Positions 1 through 12,411 are shown, numbered from the stretch's first letter. The stretch is DNA of 64,000 nucleotides from Actinomucor elegans (GCA_026027325.1 JAMSLZ010000015.1:594001-658000); one strand, 5' to 3'. Notes: generated from the sequence alone by a model not told the origin. Program-made: numbers and translations.

Positions 1-428
1 AATATTCCACAGACCATATAGGCTTGTTGCTTGTATTATTACTTGTGCTGTTTCCTGGGTCAAAAAAACCTGTGTTGCTTGTAGGTTCTGATAATGGTGG
101 TGGTGGTGGTGCAGACGAGTTGACTAGTGTAAGGTTAGTTGTTGAAAGAAAAAAAAAACGATCATTACATACAGGACTTGTTCATGCCTTGGTTACTGGA
201 AAAGTCTATAGCAATTATTTAGTCACTTTTTATTTTTGTTTAATGGCTTTTTGGTTTTCCTTACCTTGGAACTCGAGTCCATCGCTTTCGATAGTAGCAG
301 GCTTGGCAAAAAAAAAAAACATCCAAGGTTAATTTAGACATTACAGAAAAAAAAAAGCTTTCAAATGTATATACCTGAGAGTATGCCGCGTCTTCCATGT
401 CCACAAGGACATTATATTTGTTGGACAT
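1..428 (-). CDS. YIP1-domain protein, Yip5/YIPF1-like (N-terminal part)
   Basis: Partial gene running off the left edge; only the cytosolic N-terminus is present. Four exons join in frame: 428-375 (ATG at 428), 301-265, 205-173 and 123-1. Their donors (gtatat, gtaagg, gtatgt) and AG acceptors match in phase. The protein starts MSNKYNVLVDMEDAAY, continues through DGLEFQDF, a run of six prolines and an Asn/Ser-rich stretch, and reaches KPIWSVEY at the edge. A hydrophilic N-terminus followed by an aromatic [FI]W.[FV]EYY segment is how YIPF1/YIPF2/Yip5 proteins lead into their five-helix membrane domain. Those proteins act with Rab GTPases in Golgi transport. The membrane domain itself lies outside the window, so the family call rests on this short segment. 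Confidence 0.6.
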
Positions 429-2561
429 CTTTTACTTTATTTAAAATGAAAGAGATAGCAAGTCTAAAACTAGAGAAAGTAACCAAGAATTCTGAGTTTT
501 GCTTGGAAGTCCAACTACTCACGCATTCACAGTGGGGCTTAAAATGTGGTCGAAATTTCAAATTTTCGTAAGGGTTGTTAACTTTGTTGATTTTTCGAAA
601 TTTTTTATGAAATGCTTTGGCTGTAGACGTTTCAATTTAGAGACATAGTTTTAAAATGGATTATTTGCTTATGTTTAAAAGCATGTTTTAACGTGTTTTT
701 GAGGATTATTTTTGCATAAAGAAAACTCTACTTGTATAAAACAAAACAATCAGAAAATCACAATTGTTCTTCATTCCGATATCATTTATAAAATGTCACT
801 TGCATCATTCAGCGTTAAATAAGATGTTTTATAAATATTCTTACTAAATTATATAGTTATCAGTATATTATTATCATTCAAGATCAAATTAGAAAAAAAT
901 TACTGGCCAAAAACAAAAAACAAAAAAAAATAAAGCCTTTGATCAAAATGATTAAATTCTCATTAGTAGCCAGTGAACAGCCTAAGAAGCCCATAACAGA
1001 TTTCGTTTACTGTGGCGGCTTACTTGATAGTAGGTACTCAAAATGAACAATTGCATCTAGTAAAACCAACGTTTCACTACAGTATATATTGTATACATGA
1101 TTGTTTAAACCAAAACGTTACACTCCATTCTATTAGATTAATACTTTATCCTTGTAAGCCCCGATTTCATGCTCAACCCTGGACCCTCCTACAATGACTT
1201 CTAGAGGATATGTAGTGATTTAGGCAAAAAAATTACGAATGAATATCTTTATAAGTTGTAAAAATACTGATATTATAAATATTGTCTTCAAAATGGTATC
1301 TATAGTCTTAAAGATCATTTCTATGTTTTATCGTAGGTATCCATCATCGTTTCTGTTTTGTTCAGCCTTCGAAATCCAATGGAAATCGTTACAGGTACAC
1401 CTCTAAATTCTAATAAGATAAAAATGCTTCCTCTTTTAAAAGGTCATAAATAACAATATAGAGAAATAGCCATAATAAAATTGAGTTATAGGTATGTTAG
1501 AGTAAAAGTTAATACTTTTTTGTGGAATCTATTCAATAGAAGAAAATCCCCCCCCCCGTTTGATTACTGCTGAACGATGCATACAAAAAAATTCAAATTA
1601 GTGGGCCGAAACCCCATTTTTACACTGTTGGATGTGTATTTAAAAAGAATCTTTACAAATTATAGCAACATATCTATGTATCTACAGGTTTGCATTATTC
1701 AAAATCGGGTTAAAGTTTGCGGTAGAATTTCTTTTGAATCTCTGGCTTTGATATGTTCAACCACAGCCGCCTCAATGGCCCGTGAGGGGGGGGGGGGGGA
1801 CCAGATCCAAGGAATGCGAGATGGCCTGCCTGACTAGACTGTTCTGGGAGATTCCGAATATCAAGTACTCGCTTCATGTGGCCTATTAGCTGCTGAACAA
1901 TTGGAATGCATATAGTAGGCGTGTGCTTGCATAACAACAGTTCCATTTACGTAGACATACATTTCCGGATTTTTATCACTATTAAAACTGCCTATACTTG
2001 GTCATTTTTATGTTTTCTCATTGGCCATTTGTTGCATTTTGAGCGTATATCCTTTTGTGGTCTGGGGTAGATAGGGTATCAAATCAAAACAAGAATTAAA
2101 CGGGCTCGGACAACAAAGGATGGAAGAGAATCGTACGATGGATACTGTAATTATACCTTTTGGTTGCTATAGGTATCTCTACCTATTTTGATAACAACTT
2201 CTTTCAAAACATTTCGATAAAGTCCTTGACGTGTCTTTTAGCGAAATGTACCGTACAATCATGTTACTTAGGTTATATTATATTTGACACGCGCCATTCC
2301 TCAAGTCGCGCTGACCAACTGTATCACTTGCTCTCACGGACTGCTATTTTATTTAGCGTGTCGTGTGAGTTGCAAAAAAACTTAACTAACATAGTGTCCT
2401 TCTTATAAAAACCAAGAGTTGGATGTTCAAGCTCTTTGGTTCTTTTACTTTTTCACATTTTCATCGTCATAAACCGTAAGAATTTGAATTTGACGCGTAT
2501 ATCATTGAGTCTAATATACTTCAATAGCCAATTTTTGCATAAAACTAATATTCGATATCTA
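429..2561. other. Intergenic region, about 2.1 kb
   Basis: AT-rich spacer between the divergent Yip-like and M16 protease genes. No convincing ORF is seen. It holds a C9 run near 1549, a G11 run near 1788 and one copy of a degenerate dispersed repeat at about 1018-1095 (see the repeat entries). Promoters of both neighbours must lie here, but no specific motif can be assigned. Confidence 0.6.
1018..1095. repeat. Dispersed degenerate repeat, copy 1
   Basis: Contains ACTCAAAATGAACAATTGCA, then TCTAGTAAAACC; related by eye (about 60-70%) to segments at 8040-8110, 8190-8265 and 22560-22625. Probably fossil element fragments. Confidence 0.35.
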
Positions 2562-5500
2562 ATGTCTACAAAAGCATCATCTCCAGATTGGGAACTTGCT
2601 TCTCATGGTAATTACTGGACATACACCAATATTTTAGAGAAATCGGACAACGATGATCGTCAATACCGTCTCATCAAGTTGGCTTCCAACGATCTTGAAG
2701 TCTTGTTGGTACACGACAAGGATACTGACAAATCAAGTGCAGCTCTAGACGTTCACGTTGGTCATATCAGTGATCCAGTAAGTTACTTAGTGATAGATAT
2801 ACAACATGCTGATGCTATAATAGACGGACCTTCAAGGCTTGGCTCATTTCTGTGAGCATCTTTTGTTTATGGGAACCGAGAAATACCCTAAAGAAAACGA
2901 TTATAACCAGTATTTGTCCGAACACTCTGGTTTCTCTAATGCTTTCACCGGTGTTGAAGATACAAATTACTACTTTGAAGTGGGTCAAGAACATTTAGAA
3001 GGTGCTTTGGATCGATTTGCTCAATTCTTCATCAGCCCATTGTTTTCCGATAGCTGTACTGAAAGAGAATTAAAAGCTGTGGATTCTGGTAAGAATTTAA
3101 AACAAGTGTCAAGAGCGTGCATGTATTCAGATATATTATAGAGCATAAAAAGAATAGACAACAAGATAGCTGGCGTATGTTTCAACTGGAGAAATCATTG
3201 AGTAATCCAGACCATCCTTATTGTCATTTTGGTACTGGTAACCTTGAAACGCTTTACGAGAATCCCAAGAAGAACGGAAAAGATATTAGAGATGAACTTT
3301 TAAAGTTCCATGACTCGTATTACTCTGCAAATATCATGAAGCTTTGTGTGCTTGGAAGAGGTATAATATACATTATGTAGTCAACTGTATACTCACTAAT
3401 ATGCAGAGTCCCTGGATCAACTTACTGAATGGGTCGTTGACAAGTTTAAGAATGTTCGCAATAAGAATATTGAACCACCTAGCTTCCCTGGTCATCCTCT
3501 CACAAAGAATGAGCTCATGGTAAAGATGCACGTTATATACACTTTAAACTTGATTCTTAAACTTTATATTATATATAGAAACAAATATTTGTCAAGCCTG
3601 TCAAAGATGTTCGTTCCTTGGAAATGACTTTTCCATTTCCTGATCAACGACCACTGTATTCGGTGCAGGTAATTCACTAGTGCTGTTCTACACAACTTTT
3701 TTTTTTCTAACTCTTCCCCACACACACAGCCCGGCAGATATCTATCCCATCTGATTGGTCACGAGGGTCATGGCTCCATTCTCTCTTTACTTAAAAAGAA
3801 TGGTTGGGCCAACTACCTTCAAGTGGGCACAATTCACGGTGGTATTGGGTTTGAATTTATGCGTATCAGTGTGGATCTTACAGAACAAGGTTTAAGTAAG
3901 TGTATTTTTAAAGTACTCTTATATATATATATATATGTACTACAACGTGTGTGCTAACCTTAATTCTATTTTACAGCTCATTATCAAGATGTCATTCTCA
4001 CTATATTCAAGTACATCCACTTATTGAAAGAACAAGGTGTTCAAGCGCGTATCTTTGAAGAAGTACAATCATTAGCTTCTCTCGCTTTTCGATTCAAGGA
4101 GAAGTATCCTCCTTCGCAATATACTTCGCGTTTAGCTGGTTTAATGCAGCATGGTTATCCTTCCGCTTATATTCTCAGTGGTCCCAGCCTTATTCGCGAA
4201 TACGATCCTGAATTAATCAAGGAAAACTTGGACTGGATTCGCCCTGATAATTTCCGTATTATGTTGGCCAGTCAAACACCTCCCAATGGCGTTGAATATA
4301 CCGAAAAAGAAACTTGGTATGGCACAGAGTACAATGTACTTGATTTTGATCAACAGTTGATTGAGGTAAGAAACTATTTGGGAAGTAAACAATCATCTAC
4401 TTATCATTCGATATATAGTCTTTAAAGAACCTCGAGAAAGATCCAGCATTAGCTTTACCCGATACAAACGCTTTTATTCCTACCAACTTTGAGACTTTCA
4501 AGAAAGAGATCGATACGCCTGCCAAGCGACCTGAATTGATCGAGAATACACCCTTGATACGTTTATGGCATAAAAAGGATGATACGTTCTGGGTGCCTCG
4601 AGCCAACGTCTGGATTTTGTTTAGATCACCTTTAGCTTATGCCACTCCTACCAATTGTGTCAAGACGCGTCTTTATACTGATCTTCTCAAGGACTCACTC
4701 AACGAATACGCTTATGATGCCGAAGTAGCTGGTTTATGCTACAATATTGAGAACCAATTGGAAGGCATGCTGTTGGCTATTGGTGGTTACAATGATAAAC
4801 TACCAGTTTTATTGGAAAAGGTCATTCAGAAAATGCGCGATTTCCAAGTGGATCCTGAGCGATTCAAGCTGTTGAAGGACCAATTACGTCGATCCTACAA
4901 GAATTTCTCGTTGGAGCCACCTTATCAACACGCGCTCTATTACCTGTCTTACCTCACACAGGACAAGATGTGGACCAATGCCGAGAAACTGCAGGAATTG
5001 GATCACATCACAGCTGATGATATCCAAGCCTTTTATCCTACCATTTTATCTCAATTGCATGTAGAAGCTTTAGTACACGGTAATCTGTTCAAGGAAGATG
5101 CGCAAAAAATGCTCAATGATGCATTGGATATCTTGAAACCTAAGGCACTGTTACCCAGTCAATTGAATGGTCATCACTCTCTGGTCTTACCCAAAGGCTC
5201 CAAATGGGTATATAAGCGTGATGTAGAGGATCCCAACAATGTCAATTCCGGTATCGAGTACCTAATCCAAGTCGGTAACGTTACCCAAACCGCGCTTCGT
5301 GCTAAGCTCAGCCTACTCGCCCAAATCGCTCAAGAGCCTTGTTTTGATCAACTGCGTACCAAGGAACAACTCGGCTACCTTGTATTTAGTGGTGTAAGAA
5401 AACAAACTGGGTCTATGGGCATGCGTTTCATCTTGCAGAGTGAGCGTGATACCATCTATCTCGAAAATCGTATCGAAGAATTTTTGGCCAAGCTAAGAGC

Positions 5501-6224
5501 ACTTGTGGAGAAGATGACACCTGACGAATACAAGGCACAAGTACAATCACTCATCTCCAAAAAGTTGGAAAAGGACAAAAATTTGGGTCAAGAAGGCGGC
5601 AAGTATTGGACACATATTCATTCAGGCTATTATGAGTTCGATCAAGTTGAGACAGACATTAAAGAGTTACGCTTGATCTCCAAGGAAGATTTGTTGGAAT
5701 TCATGACTGAATACATTGACCCTCAATCACCTGCAGTGCGTAAACTATCCGTACATATCCAATCGCAAAAAGCACCTCCTAAACCCAAGTTCAAGGTTAA
5801 TATTGAATCATTGCACACATGTTTGGTTTCGCAGGGCGTGACACGTCTTAGCATTGAAGATGTTAGATCTGCTGTTGAAAAGGGTGATGCAGGTGAAGCC
5901 AGCATTGAAGCCAATTTGCGTACATTATTGTCGGATGAAAGCAAGGCAGATGAATCCGAGATCGAGGCTTTGATGGCCAAGTTGGTTTTGGCGATGCGTG
6001 AAACGGATACAGCTGATGGCTCGTTTGTTACTGTGGATAATCAAAAGACAGCTCGCAGATTGTCCATGGTCAATGGTCAAGTACCTGAAACTTCCACTTC
6101 GGCATCCACTTCCACTAGAGATCACACAAAACTTGCCCAAGGCAATACTATCATTACAAATGTCATTGATTTCAAGAATAGCATAGAATTAAGTCCTGCA
6201 GCTGTTCCTTTGATTGATTTTTAA
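2562..6224 (+). CDS. Insulin-degrading-enzyme type metalloprotease (M16A)
   Basis: A zinc metalloprotease of the insulysin/Ste23/Axl1 family, which clips short peptides inside a closed two-half chamber. Eight exons add up to 1087 codons: 2562-2777, 2824-3088, 3142-3360, 3407-3519, 3579-3668, 3730-3895, 3977-4365, 4419-6224. The inverted zinc motif HxxEH is seen as [13 protein letters not shown] at the start of exon 2, followed by the expected [20 protein letters not shown] region. The C-terminal half carries the family segment [10 protein letters not shown]. The length is slightly over the usual ~1000 aa because of a low-complexity Ser/Thr tail insert before the final hydrophobic end. The frame is open upstream of ATG 2562, but only through a TTG, so no longer start is supported. 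In fungi this class acts in pheromone maturation and peptide turnover; the exact role here is unknown. Confidence 0.92.
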
Positions 6225-6579
6225 AAGAAAAAAGAATAATATGAAAGTATAGTATATAGTAATCCTTTAGTTAACGTATAAAAAACAGAATATAATAAAG
6301 TACACCCTCTTTCTACATGTACCCAACGTAAGTACATTTAACAGCTTCAGTTCAACCGCGTAAACATAAATAGGAAGGCTTAGATAATATAAGGATTTTA
6401 TAGTAGTGTATCTACTGCATTTTTTCAAATAAATAATCATCGGTTTAATAGACTGCATTAGTCATTAACTAGTTTCTGGACATGAATTATTGATTTGATG
6501 ACATATCAAACTAACATCAGTTGAGAGAGTAGGTTGTTATATAGAATCGTATATATTTCATTACTATTGGCAAACATAG

Positions 6580-6840
6580 TATATTCATTGCATTGTGGTC
6601 ACAACATGCCTCTAATTGTCGAAGCAGTTTATCCTAAGCTTCGAATGCTAAACTGATGCGATATTTAACTGAGACTAGAGAAGAAGTATATGAATCTATA
6701 CATGAACCATGATTGAAATAGCTGTAATTTACAGACCGTGACCAAAAAATAATATACTCATAATTTCTTTGTCAAATGATAGCTTCAACTAATGGTTTAT
6801 TCCTTTCTTAACAGGCACTAGCCTTCAGATACTATATTAT
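6580..6840. repeat. Imperfect inverted repeat, left arm
   Basis: Bases 6693-6834 align with the reverse complement of 7688-7830 at roughly 80% by eye, for example AGCTGTAATTTACAGAC versus AGCTGTAATTTGCAGAC. Weaker similarity extends outward to about 6580. About 850 bp separate the arms. Most differences seen are transitions. It is probably an old foldback or MITE-like element. Confidence 0.6.
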
Positions 6841-6968
6841 ATAACAATTAGTCATGGAATATAAGAAAGTTGGAAATTATTGGTTTGAACCCCCCCCCCC
6901 CCAACAGTGAGCCCTTTCACTCAAATTCTCAAAGTTTACTATTTTTCAGAGCACTAAAACAGAATTTC

Positions 6969-7004
<36 letters not shown>

Positions 7005-7687
7005 TATAGCAGGTGAAGCGTATGTGAAAGTATGTAAAAGTGGTTGTTTTGTGATTTTTATCTTAAGAAACATACGAGTCATAGATAAATATATATAAAA
7101 AAAATTCTGAGCACATCAAGTTCTATAGATTTAACAAAATACAATATTTTTTATTATGGATATGGATAAACTTTTTGTTAAAATACATCACTATATATAA
7201 ACATTTGCGCTATTCAACAGACAATGCAAAGGATTTGGCACGATGTTAATGTATTAAATTGCCAATGGCCAATGAGAGGAACTGCAAAATAGAGGCACTC
7301 AATGCTGTAATTGTTGGCTGTTGATGATTTAATAAGGTAACGTCCTGTCTTTGCAACCGAAAAATTTTCTCAGGTATCCTTTAAACCAACTTTTGAGTAA
7401 TACAAATATTCAGATATGCAATAACATATAAGCGGCTTTAGTATATACTCAATTACATATCAAACCAGTGTAATGAACTTTTTGTATTACTTCATATTAA
7501 TAGATTTTACTAAGATGAAAAGTCTAATTTTCTTTTTTAAATGCTCATGCATACTTTCTATCTTTGGCATTTAACAATAAATCTCGAAAAATGATGTCTT
7601 GTGTTTCACAAAAACAACAAGGATTGAAAATTTCAGTCTATGGGTATGCCCTACGGGGTTTTTCTCAAATTGACAATTTTCAGTATC

Positions 7688-7945
7688 CTTAGTACCTGAT
7701 GGCTAGTATATGTTAAGAAAGGAACAAGCCATCAACTGAAGCTATTATTTGACAAAAAAAACTGAGTATATTACTTTTTGATCACAGTCTGCAAATTACA
7801 GCTATTTTAATCATAGTTTATGTATACCTTTATAGATCTCTCTCCTGATTGATTACTATGCCATTTTTCGGAATGAATAGTTTCATCTGTCTGAGCATTT
7901 GCTTAACTACAGCACAATGGATGCATTTTGTTTGTCAGTGAATAC
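7688..7945. repeat. Imperfect inverted repeat, right arm
   Basis: This is the partner of the arm at 6580-6840. The best block is 7688-7830, which contains TTAAGAAAGGAACAAGCCAT; its complement matches ATGGTTTATTCCTTTCTTAA in the left arm. Confidence 0.6.
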
Positions 7946-8039
7946 AGCTGTAAATTACTTCTATTTCATATATAAAGCAGGTCTAATGGCCTATAAATAT
8001 CTTTCTCGCTCTCAGCAAAATGTTTCATCTGATTAATAT

Positions 8040-8265
8040 TCCATAATCAAAACGATCTGCATCTAATAAAACTTTTGCTTCACTATGATATATATGTCCA
8101 ATAATGAATGATGAGCTAGATGAAATAATTTATATCATACATGGACCTCAATTCCGGAGCATGAGATCGTTGTTTGTCAGATGCTGGGTCTGTTTAGTAG
8201 TAGTCCATGCTCAGAATGATCTGCTGCATCTGATGAAACCTCTTGATAGTTCCAATGCATTAAAC
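8040..8265. repeat. Dispersed degenerate repeat, copies 2 and 3
   Basis: Two adjacent related segments, AATCAAAACGATCTGCATCT (copy 2) and CTCAGAATGATCTGCTGCAT (copy 3), each followed by a TAATAAAAC/TGATGAAAC stretch. Confidence 0.35.
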
Positions 8266-8415
8266 ATCTTGATCCTCAATTGTTAGGTTATAATTTTGCA
8301 TAGGCTAAACGGTTGGGTTCTCCTTTTTGTTTAAATAAAAAAAAATAAGTATTCTCAATTAAATCTAGAGCAAATAATGCTTTTCTTGAGCTAACGAATG
8401 ATAAGCTCTGTTTAT

Positions 8416-10543
8416 TTAATAACCAGGATGATAGACTAAAGGGACATACTCGGGTTGGAAAGCAGAGTTTCTAACTACTTCACTGAGAAGCTCACCCTCT
8501 TTTAAAGAAGCTGTAGCGGTACCTTCTTGAAACGCAACTTCGCAAACACGAGTAGCGACATTCAAAGCGACTTCTCTCAACTGACTAACACCAGGAAACA
8601 AGACGCCTTCCTTTAATTGTTCAGGTGTGGCCATATCTGCAATCGTACGAGCCGTCTCTAAGAACATATTAGGCGACACTCTGCTTGCTCTTGATACAGT
8701 GATGCCTAACCCAAGACCCTATGTGTCTGTTAGTTTCATTACGTTTAAAAAGTTATTTCGTAATGCACATTACCGGGAAACTGTAGGAATTATTACACTG
8801 ATTTGTTTTTCCTAGTCGACCATTCGATAACAAGACATCTTTAAAAGGACTTCCGGAAGCAAAAATAGCTGTTCCGTTCGTCCATTGGAATGCCTGTTCT
8901 GCTGTGCATTCTGCATGTGTATCTGGATTACTCAAAGGAAAGATAACAGGCTTCGAATGATGTTTAGCCATTTCTCTAATGGCTTCTTCGGTAAAGACGC
9001 CTTGTATACCCGTTAAACCCAACAAGACAGTAGGTTTCACTTCTCTTACCAAGGCTTCCAAGCCCATTTGGTCAGGTAGATGATGCTTGACGTAATTATA
9101 TTGTCGATCATCAAGTTTCGTGGGTCTAGTAGTATAATTATGGCTGTGCTGATCATCGCCTCGTTCTGCTGCTGGATTTCCCAACAATCCGTATTGGTCT
9201 AGCATGTAAATTTTGGAATATGCTTCTTCGCGACTCTTGACGCGTCCCTGAGCCACCATGCAGTCAATAATTCCTTCGCATACGCCTACGCCTGCAGATC
9301 CTGCGCCTACACAAATGATACGTTCGTTGGCAAGATCGTCTTGAGTTAATCCTCTGCATTTAAGAGAAGCCAGGATACCAGCAAGAGTGATAGAGGAAGT
9401 GGATTGAATATCGTCATTGAAACAAGTAATGCGGTTACGGTCTAATAATAAAGCGGTTTAGTGTCTTGTTTGTTTGTTTTGATTACGCTACATTTATTTA
9501 ATAAATTGTAAGCATGAGGGTACTTGAAGTCTTCGAATTGGATCAACGTATCTGAAAGACAGTAGATTAGAACGATGGTATTTTGTAATATTAATACTAC
9601 TTACTAGGCCATCTGCTTGTTATCGCTGTAATCCATTCATCCACAAAAGAATAATACTCTTCACCTTCTAATCGAGGATGACTCATGCCAAGGTAAAGAG
9701 GATCATGTAGAAGATTTTGATTGTTTGTTCCTACATCTAAAATCACAGGCAAAACAGCTCTAGGCCGAATACCGCCTGCAGCCACGTACTTTTTTAAACG
9801 TTTAGATAATCAAATCATTTGAATATATTCTTTTTCCTTACCAGACTTAGTTTACCAATAGGAATCTGCATACCGTTAGCTCCTAAATCGCCTAGACCCA
9901 ATACTCTTGAACCGTCCGTCACTACAATGACATCGACCTCATCATGAGGCCAGTTAAATACCATAGCAGACATTTCTCCACGATCTTGGCTAGAGAAATA
10001 CATGCCACGCGAACGACGATAGATGGAATGGGACATTTGACTTGCAAGCCCAACTACACAACGGTTAGAACTATACCCGGTTCAAAAGTCAATATATATA
10101 TATATATATATATTACCTGTGGGTGTATAGATAATACCAGCCAATTCCTCAAGATGTTCCATTAATAGCTTGTAATATAACGTTTCATTACGATCTTGTA
10201 AAGCAGCCAGAAAGATAAATTTGCTCAAAGGTGTTTCGCAAGCATCCAAGTTGCGTTTAACGCGTAATAGCTGCTTATCCATCTCTTGACATCGAGGAGG
10301 CACCAAACCACGAATGGATAAACGTTCTCGCTCGGCTATACTAAAGGCAGTGCCTTTGGATAACAGAGGATCATGGAGGATATTTACACCTCGCGAATTC
10401 ATGACATGAACCGTTTTATCGCCCCGAGGAGCCGAGTATTCGTGCGAATAATGCGCATTGTGAAAGTGGCGATAATAACTCAATGAGGCTCTATTTGACC
10501 TGTAAAGTGGCAATCTAGTTAACCGTTTAGCTGACGATAGCAT
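8416..10543 (-). CDS. Malic enzyme, mitochondrial
   Basis: Oxidative decarboxylation of malate to pyruvate, yielding NAD(P)H. Six exons give 617 aa: 10543-10117, 10053-9842, 9788-9605, 9551-9492, 9441-8774, 8718-8416. The first ~40 residues ([18 protein letters not shown], then [10 protein letters not shown]) are basic and lack acids, which fits a mitochondrial presequence. Family landmarks follow in order: [65 protein letters not shown], the Rossmann loop [22 protein letters not shown] and ASGSPF. The length is longer than typical cytosolic forms because of the presequence. Cofactor preference (NAD versus NADP) cannot be settled from sequence by eye. Malic enzyme has long been linked to lipid accumulation in Mucorales, usually through NADP forms. 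It is convergent with the M16 protease. Confidence 0.93.
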
Positions 10544-10705
10544 TTTTTTTTTTTTTTTTAAGTAAAAGTGAAAAGAGAAAAAAAAGACAGAACCAAAGAA
10601 AATAAAAATCTTGACTATATACATACACCTCTGGGTCGTACGGATCAACTTTATTTATATAATAAAAAAAGAAAAATGGAAATAATAATTAGGGTGCGCA
10701 TATGG

Positions 10706-11575
10706 TTAAGGGTCAAGAAGCAGCTTATCATCATCTGATTCTTGCTTAAAGGCAGGCAACAGTCCACTTTGATTCTTTTTATTTGCAGTCTTTTTATTGG
10801 CTCCACGCGGTGCAGTGAGGTCCTTCCATACAAAACAAGAATTACCTGCCATCTGTTTCTTCGGCTTACGACCTCGTTTCTTTTTGGGTATACTCAAGGC
10901 CATGTTCATATTGGTTGCTGTGAAAGTATTGATACCTTCCGACATAGTTTTATTTTCAGCGCAAAGCAGCTGAGGGGTATTTTTGTGTGATCGTGCACTT
11001 GATTGGACATCCCATACTGTAGGCTTGACAAAAGTCCAGTTACTATCACTTGGTGTAGATGGTTTCGAAGCATTTGGAGGTCTGCCACGTTTTCGTTTAG
11101 GACCAAAAATAGGATGACAAACTTCTTGTTCCTCTTCATCATCTGTTGATGAAGGAGGTAAATTTAAAGTAGGGGGTTCCGAGAGTGAACGAAAGGAAGG
11201 TGAGTTGGAAGGTGAAGAAGCATTGGAAACAGAACGACAACGACGAAAGGAACTGTCTGGAGGTGGTAACAGAAAATCTTGAATAGGCGATATTAATGGT
11301 GATCCCATTCTTGATGAAGTCACTGAAGAACAAGGAGAGGTCATGATAGGACTTTGCTGATAGGGTGAAGTAGAGATCGACAGTGAATCAGGACGAGGTT
11401 CTATTGTATTGAGTTTTTTGACATGCTTTTCTTTTCGTTGGTGGGAGATACTTGGAAGCTGCTGTGATTCTTCCATATCGACTGGAAATAACGTCTTTAC
11501 GGATGGTAAGTTGTATACTGTGGCATTTAATGTGGGCGATGGCGGCTGTAAAAACACTTCTATTGATTGAACCAT
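10706..11575 (-). CDS. AT-hook protein, Ser/Pro-rich
   Basis: A single-exon, 289-aa, low-complexity nuclear-type protein. Two AT-hook cores are visible: KRKRGRPP at about residue 160 and KKKRGRKPKK at about residue 233. These bind the minor groove of AT-rich DNA. Between and before them are Ser/Pro stretches with many SP motifs (possible proline-directed kinase sites) and an acidic patch DDEEEQE. There is no zinc finger, homeodomain or other fold. It probably works as an architectural or chromatin cofactor rather than a sequence-specific factor. Its start lies 1032 bp upstream of the malic enzyme start, on the same strand. Confidence 0.75.
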   Translation of the reverse strand: MVQSIEVFLQPPSPTLNATVYNLPSVKTLFPVDMEESQQLPSISHQRKEKHVKKLNTIEPRPDSLSISTSPYQQSPIMTSPCSSVTSSRMGSPLISPIQDFLLPPPDSSFRRCRSVSNASSPSNSPSFRSLSEPPTLNLPPSSTDDEEEQEVCHPIFGPKRKRGRPPNASKPSTPSDSNWTFVKPTVWDVQSSARSHKNTPQLLCAENKTMSEGINTFTATNMNMALSIPKKKRGRKPKKQMAGNSCFVWKDLTAPRGANKKTANKKNQSGLLPAFKQESDDDKLLLDP

Positions 11576-11835
11576 TTAAAAGTAAAGAAAAGAAGAAAGA
11601 AAAAAGTAAAAACTCTTCATTTAAAAAAACACCATATTTAGTATTAAATAAAAAAGAAACCAGGGAAGCATCCTTTATCCCAAAGAACAGTCATGGTGTA
11701 ACTAGTTTATTTTATCCTAATTTGACCTTTTTCACTAAGGCACTATTACATGCATTTACATTAGGATACCTACATCAGCATACATCTACAAAGAAATGAT
11801 GCGTCTGCACCAACATATCTATCAAAGTGAACCAA

Positions 11836-11985
11836 CTAAAGTATTCTAGAAGGCGCCCACTTTACAATCAGGTCCATGGAATCTTCATATACTTCTAGCC
11901 TACGTCTATATTGGTTTATCATTATAAAAGTTGATTCATCGGAAAAGGCGTGGTTTTTCCTATATTTTTCCCGGCAATCATGAAT
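11836..11985 (-). mobile_element. Tc1/mariner-type transposase remnant, copy A
   Basis: On the minus strand this reads HDCREKYRKNHAFSDES, then TFIMINQYRRRLEVYED, and ends at a stop at 11836. The FSDES[KT]F block is the second catalytic Asp region of Tc1/mariner DDE transposases, where a VIFSDE-type segment is followed by a charged Arg-rich stretch. No full-length ORF survives and no terminal repeats were found, so it is a fossil. Confidence 0.5.
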
Positions 11986-12107
11986 GTATCTTGGTTCACT
12001 CTCAAGCTTGATGCACTTTTATGTTCTTGACGGATGAGCGCGCCGATCTTTTGTGTACTCCGCTTTGTTCTCCGAATATCAGGCTTTGCACCTCCATAAC
12101 CAGTGCA

Positions 12108-12184
12108 CCTTAACTTGGTTTTATGAAAACAGGTTCATTAAAAAGAGCGGCATTTTCTCTATATTTTTCCCGAAGTTCGTGGTT
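12108..12184 (-). mobile_element. Tc1/mariner-type transposase remnant, copy B
   Basis: About 200 bp from copy A, the minus strand reads HELREKYRENAALFNEPVF, then a stop. It is clearly related to copy A (the DNA shares GGGAAAAATATAG). The same transposase segment therefore occurs twice in tandem, both copies broken. Confidence 0.4.
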
Positions 12185-12411
12185 TTATATTAGTGCATTG
12201 CCGATCTATATGCAATTCTGTAAGTTTTCTGTCTTAATACGAAATCATTTATTAAATCAGCGCCGACCAATTAGAATGATTTACTAACGTTTCAGAAAAA
12301 ATCGAGATCTGATTATACAGAATGTGCATCTCAATAAAGGATAAACGGCTGAGCTTTTCTTTTATTAGAATAAAAGAGTAGTACATAAATTAAGGTGGAG
12401 CACTGTAATAA

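Larger units (their letters stand above)
6225..8415. other. Intergenic region with repeat arms, about 2.2 kb
   Basis: Spacer between the convergent M16 protease and malic enzyme genes. It holds a T31 tract (about 6973-7003), a C12 run near 6890, the two arms of an old inverted repeat (separate entries) and two copies of the dispersed degenerate repeat (about 8040-8110 and 8190-8265). No protein-coding exon was recognised. Confidence 0.6.
11576..12411. other. Intergenic region, about 0.8 kb
   Basis: Apart from the two transposase fragments, it contains only AT-rich sequence. It includes the promoter side of the AT-hook gene and the 3' flank of the transporter gene. Confidence 0.6.

Noticed and set aside
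24..332. Open frame on the plus strand at the left edge
   Set aside because: Antisense to the exons of the Yip-like gene; low complexity and without a coding pattern.
1577..1946. Overlapping frames on both strands around a G11 run
   Set aside because: Low complexity, no conserved motif, no plausible splice partners.
2436..2561. N-terminal hydrophobic extension of the M16 protease
   Set aside because: Would need a TTG start; the ATG at 2562 with the usual family start is preferred.
11452..11799. 115-codon plus-strand frame
   Set aside because: It overlaps the AT-hook gene start in antisense and runs into AT-rich spacer.
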